Part shown: piece by piece, positions 5,996-8,527 of the stretch
Numbering within the stretch: the first letter of the stretch is position 1
Layout of the letters: the number at the start of each line of letters is the position of its first letter
Assembly (NCBI GenBank): GCA_018659505.1
Contig: JABJMI010000295.1
Coordinates: 1 to 8,527, forward strand
Reading direction: 5' to 3'
Length of the DNA stretch: 8,527 nt
Source of the DNA: Planctomicrobium sp.
Lineage (GTDB): Bacteria; Planctomycetota; Planctomycetia; Planctomycetales; Planctomycetaceae
Notes under the pieces: model-generated
The model's database searches: none
Seen by the model: the letters and a program-made list of their open reading frames with translations, nothing else
Told to the model about the DNA's origin: nothing
Program-made: the position numbers and the translations under genes

Positions 5996-7978
5996 CTAAC
6001 AGTTCGGAACGCTTGTAGCAGCATTTGGAGATGTTTGAGTCAGTGGTGGCAAAGGGTTTTCCAATTCACCTTTCACTTTCGGCCATAGCAAGAAACCTTC
6101 AATCACGATCCAAACTTGCAATCCAAGAATCAGTGCCCCAAACCCAAAGAGCATCCACTTTGGTTCCGGTTCAGCAGCGAGCCAACCCTTCATTTGCAAA
6201 ATCAACGCGAGTGCGGGCATGAGGAGCATCATGATCATTGGCAACAACACAAACAGAATCGGCTTACTTCGTCTCCACAAGTAAAAGACTGTCACCATGA
6301 ATGCGAGACCTGCCAGTAATTGATTCGTCGCACCAAATAGAGGCCACAGCATGAGTCCACCAGTCCCGGGAGGCTTGCCTGGTCCAGCGGGAATCATCGC
6401 AACTGCCAGTCCCAATGCGACTGCTATTCCTGTGGCGCCATATTTGTTTTGTAATGGTGGTAATCGAAGCGTTCCTCCGAGTTCCTGGATGACATATCTT
6501 TGCAAACGAGTCGCGGAGTCCAATGTTGTGGCTGCGAAACAGGCAACGAGGGTCGCGATGATTCCGATTCCAAATCGCAGCGGAATCCCAATCGAGGATA
6601 GGAAGTTGGAACCTCCTTCAACGAAAGCACCGACCTTACTTTTTAGGTTGAAATCACTCCAACCTTTTGTTGAATCGTACTTCTTCACCCATGCTTCCCG
6701 TCCCACAATCGGAGCCCCCGCTGTGTCGACTGTTTGTGCGTACGTGCCGTCGGTGTTCTTAGTGAAATGCCCCATCCCAACTCCAGCTGTACATGCCAAA
6801 ATCACAATGACCGCGAGCGCCCCTTCCAGTAACATCGATCCGTAAGCAACAAACTGAGCATCGTCTTCGTTTTCGACTTGCTTGCTACTTGTTCCGCTGC
6901 TGACAAGGCAATGAAATCCGCTACAGGCCCCACAGGCAATCGTGATAAACAGGAATGGGAATATCATCGGAGCATGAGCCGGAAGCGCGCTTTTCTCAAC
7001 AATCGCAGGTGTTGACGCGGTGAGATCTGCCGTCCCCGTGAGCCCAGCGACTCCAAGTCCCCCGACGAGTAGTGCCAAAGCCACAAACAGTTGATGACTG
7101 TTGACGTAGTCTCTTGGTTGCAGCAACAACCAAACCGGGAGTACCGATGCCATGAAACAGTAAACCATCAAAATCATTGTCCAGGCAACAACAGGGTTGA
7201 CCATCGGGAGTGATACGGGAAGGATCATCGTCCCCAGCTGAAACTGAACCCAACCGGTTGGGCTTTCGACTTCTTTGGGTTCTAAGGCTTCACCTGTCGC
7301 TACGTCGATTGAAGACTCAACGACTGTTTCTGTCATTCCATTGAAGCTAATTGGCAGGTATTCGACACCAACGTAAATCGCGCCGTAGAGCAGAAACAGA
7401 GCCGCTATTGATGGACCAAGCAGGCTTCCCCCTTTTTTGAAAGCCCAATAGCCAATCGCCATCGCAATCGGCATTGCCAACCAGACTGATAACACAGATT
7501 CAGGGTAATTTTGAAATATGACGGCAATCACCAAGCCGAAGATCGCCAAGACTAGGGTTAAGGCAAAAAACAGGATGAGCAGAAATAGCAGGCGAGCTCG
7601 CGGATTGATTAAACGTCCAGCGACTTCGCCAATCGTTTGACCACGATTTCTCATTGAGACTACGAGTGCTCCGAAGTCGTGAACGGCTCCAATAAAAATG
7701 GAACCTAAGACAACCCACAATAAAGCAGGCAACCAACCCCAGAAGACCGCAATTGCCGGTCCAACGATTGGTCCGGTTCCAGCGATACTGGTGAAGTGAT
7801 GACCGAAGATGACGCTTTTCTTCGTTGGCACAAAGTCAACGTCATCCCGCAACTGCTTACTCGGAACTTCTGCTTCAGGATCGAGATTGAAAATCTTCGT
7901 TGCTAGCCAACGACCATAAGTATGGTAGGCAACTATAAATCCGAAAAACGATCCTAGGGCAACGAGAAGTGTCGTCAT
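5996..7978 (-). CDS. cstA: CstA family carbon starvation transporter (peptide/pyruvate uptake)
   Basis: CstA family proteins are large inner-membrane carriers. E. coli CstA and its relative BtsT take up peptides and/or pyruvate when carbon is scarce. This 660-residue product, close to the E. coli length of about 700, opens with a first helix and YGRWLATKIFNLD. It has the signature FGHHFTSIAGTGPIVGPAIA (58-77), then GAVHDFGALVVSMRNRGQTI. Later come CGACSGFHCLVSSGTSSKQ (349-367) and LWPLFGATNQLLAGLAF (544-560). Many hydrophobic helices run throughout. Two soluble insertions lie at about 213-245 and 405-450, the second probably extracytoplasmic. The ATG at 7978 fits the family start; the Shine-Dalgarno is weak. 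A candidate promoter with an internal dyad lies just upstream. Substrate specificity (peptide or pyruvate) is not decidable here, and no sensor kinase gene of the BtsS kind is visible nearby. Confidence 0.95.
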   Translation of the reverse strand: MTTLLVALGSFFGFIVAYHTYGRWLATKIFNLDPEAEVPSKQLRDDVDFVPTKKSVIFGHHFTSIAGTGPIVGPAIAVFWGWLPALLWVVLGSIFIGAVHDFGALVVSMRNRGQTIGEVAGRLINPRARLLFLLILFFALTLVLAIFGLVIAVIFQNYPESVLSVWLAMPIAMAIGYWAFKKGGSLLGPSIAALFLLYGAIYVGVEYLPISFNGMTETVVESSIDVATGEALEPKEVESPTGWVQFQLGTMILPVSLPMVNPVVAWTMILMVYCFMASVLPVWLLLQPRDYVNSHQLFVALALLVGGLGVAGLTGTADLTASTPAIVEKSALPAHAPMIFPFLFITIACGACSGFHCLVSSGTSSKQVENEDDAQFVAYGSMLLEGALAVIVILACTAGVGMGHFTKNTDGTYAQTVDTAGAPIVGREAWVKKYDSTKGWSDFNLKSKVGAFVEGGSNFLSSIGIPLRFGIGIIATLVACFAATTLDSATRLQRYVIQELGGTLRLPPLQNKYGATGIAVALGLAVAMIPAGPGKPPGTGGLMLWPLFGATNQLLAGLAFMVTVFYLWRRSKPILFVLLPMIMMLLMPALALILQMKGWLAAEPEPKWMLFGFGALILGLQVWIVIEGFLLWPKVKGELENPLPPLTQTSPNAATSVPNC

Positions 7979-8015
7979 GTTTCAAAAATCCGTGGAAGAA
8001 GAATCGAGCACTATC

Positions 8016-8044
8016 TATATACAGACACTTTAAGTGTCTGGCAA
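8016..8044 (-). promoter_or_regulatory. Candidate cstA promoter
   Basis: On the minus strand TTGCCA (8039-8044, five of six to TTGACA) is followed after exactly 17 bases by TATATA (8016-8021, four of six to TATAAT). Transcription would begin near 8008, giving a leader of about 30 bases before the cstA ATG at 7978. An alternative -10, TATAGA (8014-8019), would give a 19-base spacer. It lies in the short gap after the FAH-family stop codon. Promoter rules for this phylum are not well known to me, so this is a reasoned candidate only. Confidence 0.5.
8022..8040. repeat. Perfect 19-bp dyad, possible operator
   Basis: CAGACACTT-T-AAGTGTCTG (plus strand) has two perfect 9-base arms around one central base. 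It occupies nearly the whole spacer of the candidate cstA promoter, the place where MerR-type activators and many repressors bind. As RNA it could form a 7-pair hairpin (CAGACAC/GTGTCTG), so it might instead end the FAH-family transcript, but no T-run follows on the minus strand. Confidence 0.6.
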
Positions 8045-8058
8045 AACGGGGTAAACAG

Positions 8059-8527
8059 TTAACCAACGACGTTATTCTTGAGGACTCCAAGTTTTGAGAT
8101 CTCAACTTCTACAGAATCTCCGTTCTTGAGCCAAACTTGTGGATTACGACCCATCCCGACCCCAGCAGGTGTTCCCGTGAAGATCACATCGCCGGGTTCC
8201 AAGGTCATGATCTGTGAAACGTAGGCAATGATTTCATCGACTCCAAAGATGAACTCTTTAGTATTGCCATTTTGCATCTGCTCGCCATTTAATCGCAATT
8301 TTACGTCCAACGTATGTGGGTCGCCAACTTCATCGCTGGTGACTAACCACGGTCCGATTGGGGCAAACGTGTCGGGTGTTTTCCCAAGTAGCCACTGCTT
8401 GCCCGGTTTCCCAATCTGCCAGTCGCGTGCTGAAACATCGTGACCATTGCAGTAGCCAGCGACATGTTCAAACGCCTCCCCTTTTGCGATTTCGTAACCT
8501 GTTTTACCAATAATGACGACGAGTTCC
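8059..8527 (-). CDS. Fumarylacetoacetate hydrolase (FAH) family enzyme, C-terminal part
   Basis: The last 155 residues are present; the start lies beyond the right edge. The visible part is the catalytic fold of the FAH/2-oxohept-3-enedioate isomerase/acylpyruvase group. It shows [10 protein letters not shown] (whose Glu is the second of the metal-binding ExE pair), [14 protein letters not shown] with the metal-binding Asp in the HDVSARD motif, [16 protein letters not shown], and near the end [18 protein letters not shown] followed by a short C-terminal strand region. Members cleave or decarboxylate 2-oxo acid or fumarylacetoacetate-type substrates with Mg or Mn; the exact substrate is not clear from this part. 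The gene ends with TAA, 80 bp before cstA and on the same strand. If it yields pyruvate or a similar acid, a link with the CstA transporter is conceivable, but the intervening promoter candidate argues for separate control. Confidence 0.9.
   Translation of the reverse strand, partial: ELVVIIGKTGYEIAKGEAFEHVAGYCNGHDVSARDWQIGKPGKQWLLGKTPDTFAPIGPWLVTSDEVGDPHTLDVKLRLNGEQMQNGNTKEFIFGVDEIIAYVSQIMTLEPGDVIFTGTPAGVGMGRNPQVWLKNGDSVEVEISKLGVLKNNVVG

Noticed and set aside
6351..6845. 164-residue plus-strand reading frame
   Set aside because: It is wholly antisense to the well-supported cstA coding region and has no family features.
8022..8040. Dyad as the intrinsic terminator of the FAH-family gene
   Set aside because: The minus-strand sequence after the stem is TATATAGATAG rather than a T-run, and the promoter-spacer position explains it better.

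Overview
All eight genes recognised here lie on the minus strand, so the window reads biologically from right (8527) to left (1). The gene content suggests a planctomycete: a Rieske protein with a long Lys/Ala/Pro-rich tail carrying repeated STADILAAARA peptides, a split b6f-like cytochrome b, and a membrane-anchored coiled-coil protein next to it. Base composition looks balanced. The phylum is an inference from protein character, not from a database search. I see no mobile element, CRISPR array, tRNA or rRNA.

Right part (8527-5996): the 3' half of a fumarylacetoacetate hydrolase (FAH) family enzyme runs in from the edge. After it comes a short intergenic region with a good candidate promoter whose 17-nt spacer is almost filled by a perfect 19-bp dyad. 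A full-length CstA family transporter follows, taking up peptides or pyruvate. Middle part (5968-4008): an ABC-2 type permease of the DUF990 kind, with no ATPase beside it, overlaps or abuts queG, the epoxyqueuosine reductase of tRNA queuosine synthesis.

Left part (4007-1): after a 277-bp gap without a gene comes a respiratory quinol:cytochrome c oxidoreductase operon. Its order is Rieske iron-sulfur protein, cytochrome b (b6-like, four helices with the haem ligands), a 454-residue subunit carrying the cytochrome b C-terminal (subunit IV) domain plus extra membrane helices, and then the start of a membrane-anchored coiled-coil protein. That last protein may be the c-type cytochrome of the complex, but its haem motif would lie outside the window. 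The complex would oxidise (mena)quinol in the membrane and pass electrons through the Rieske head to a cytochrome c, with charge translocation across the membrane.

The most notable observations are four. The Rieske tail holds two identical 13-residue peptides encoded by almost wholly different codons. The usual PEWY motif of the Qo site is replaced by APWY. The b subunit has the Cys and the 15-residue haem-ligand spacing typical of b6. A dyad sits inside the cstA promoter.
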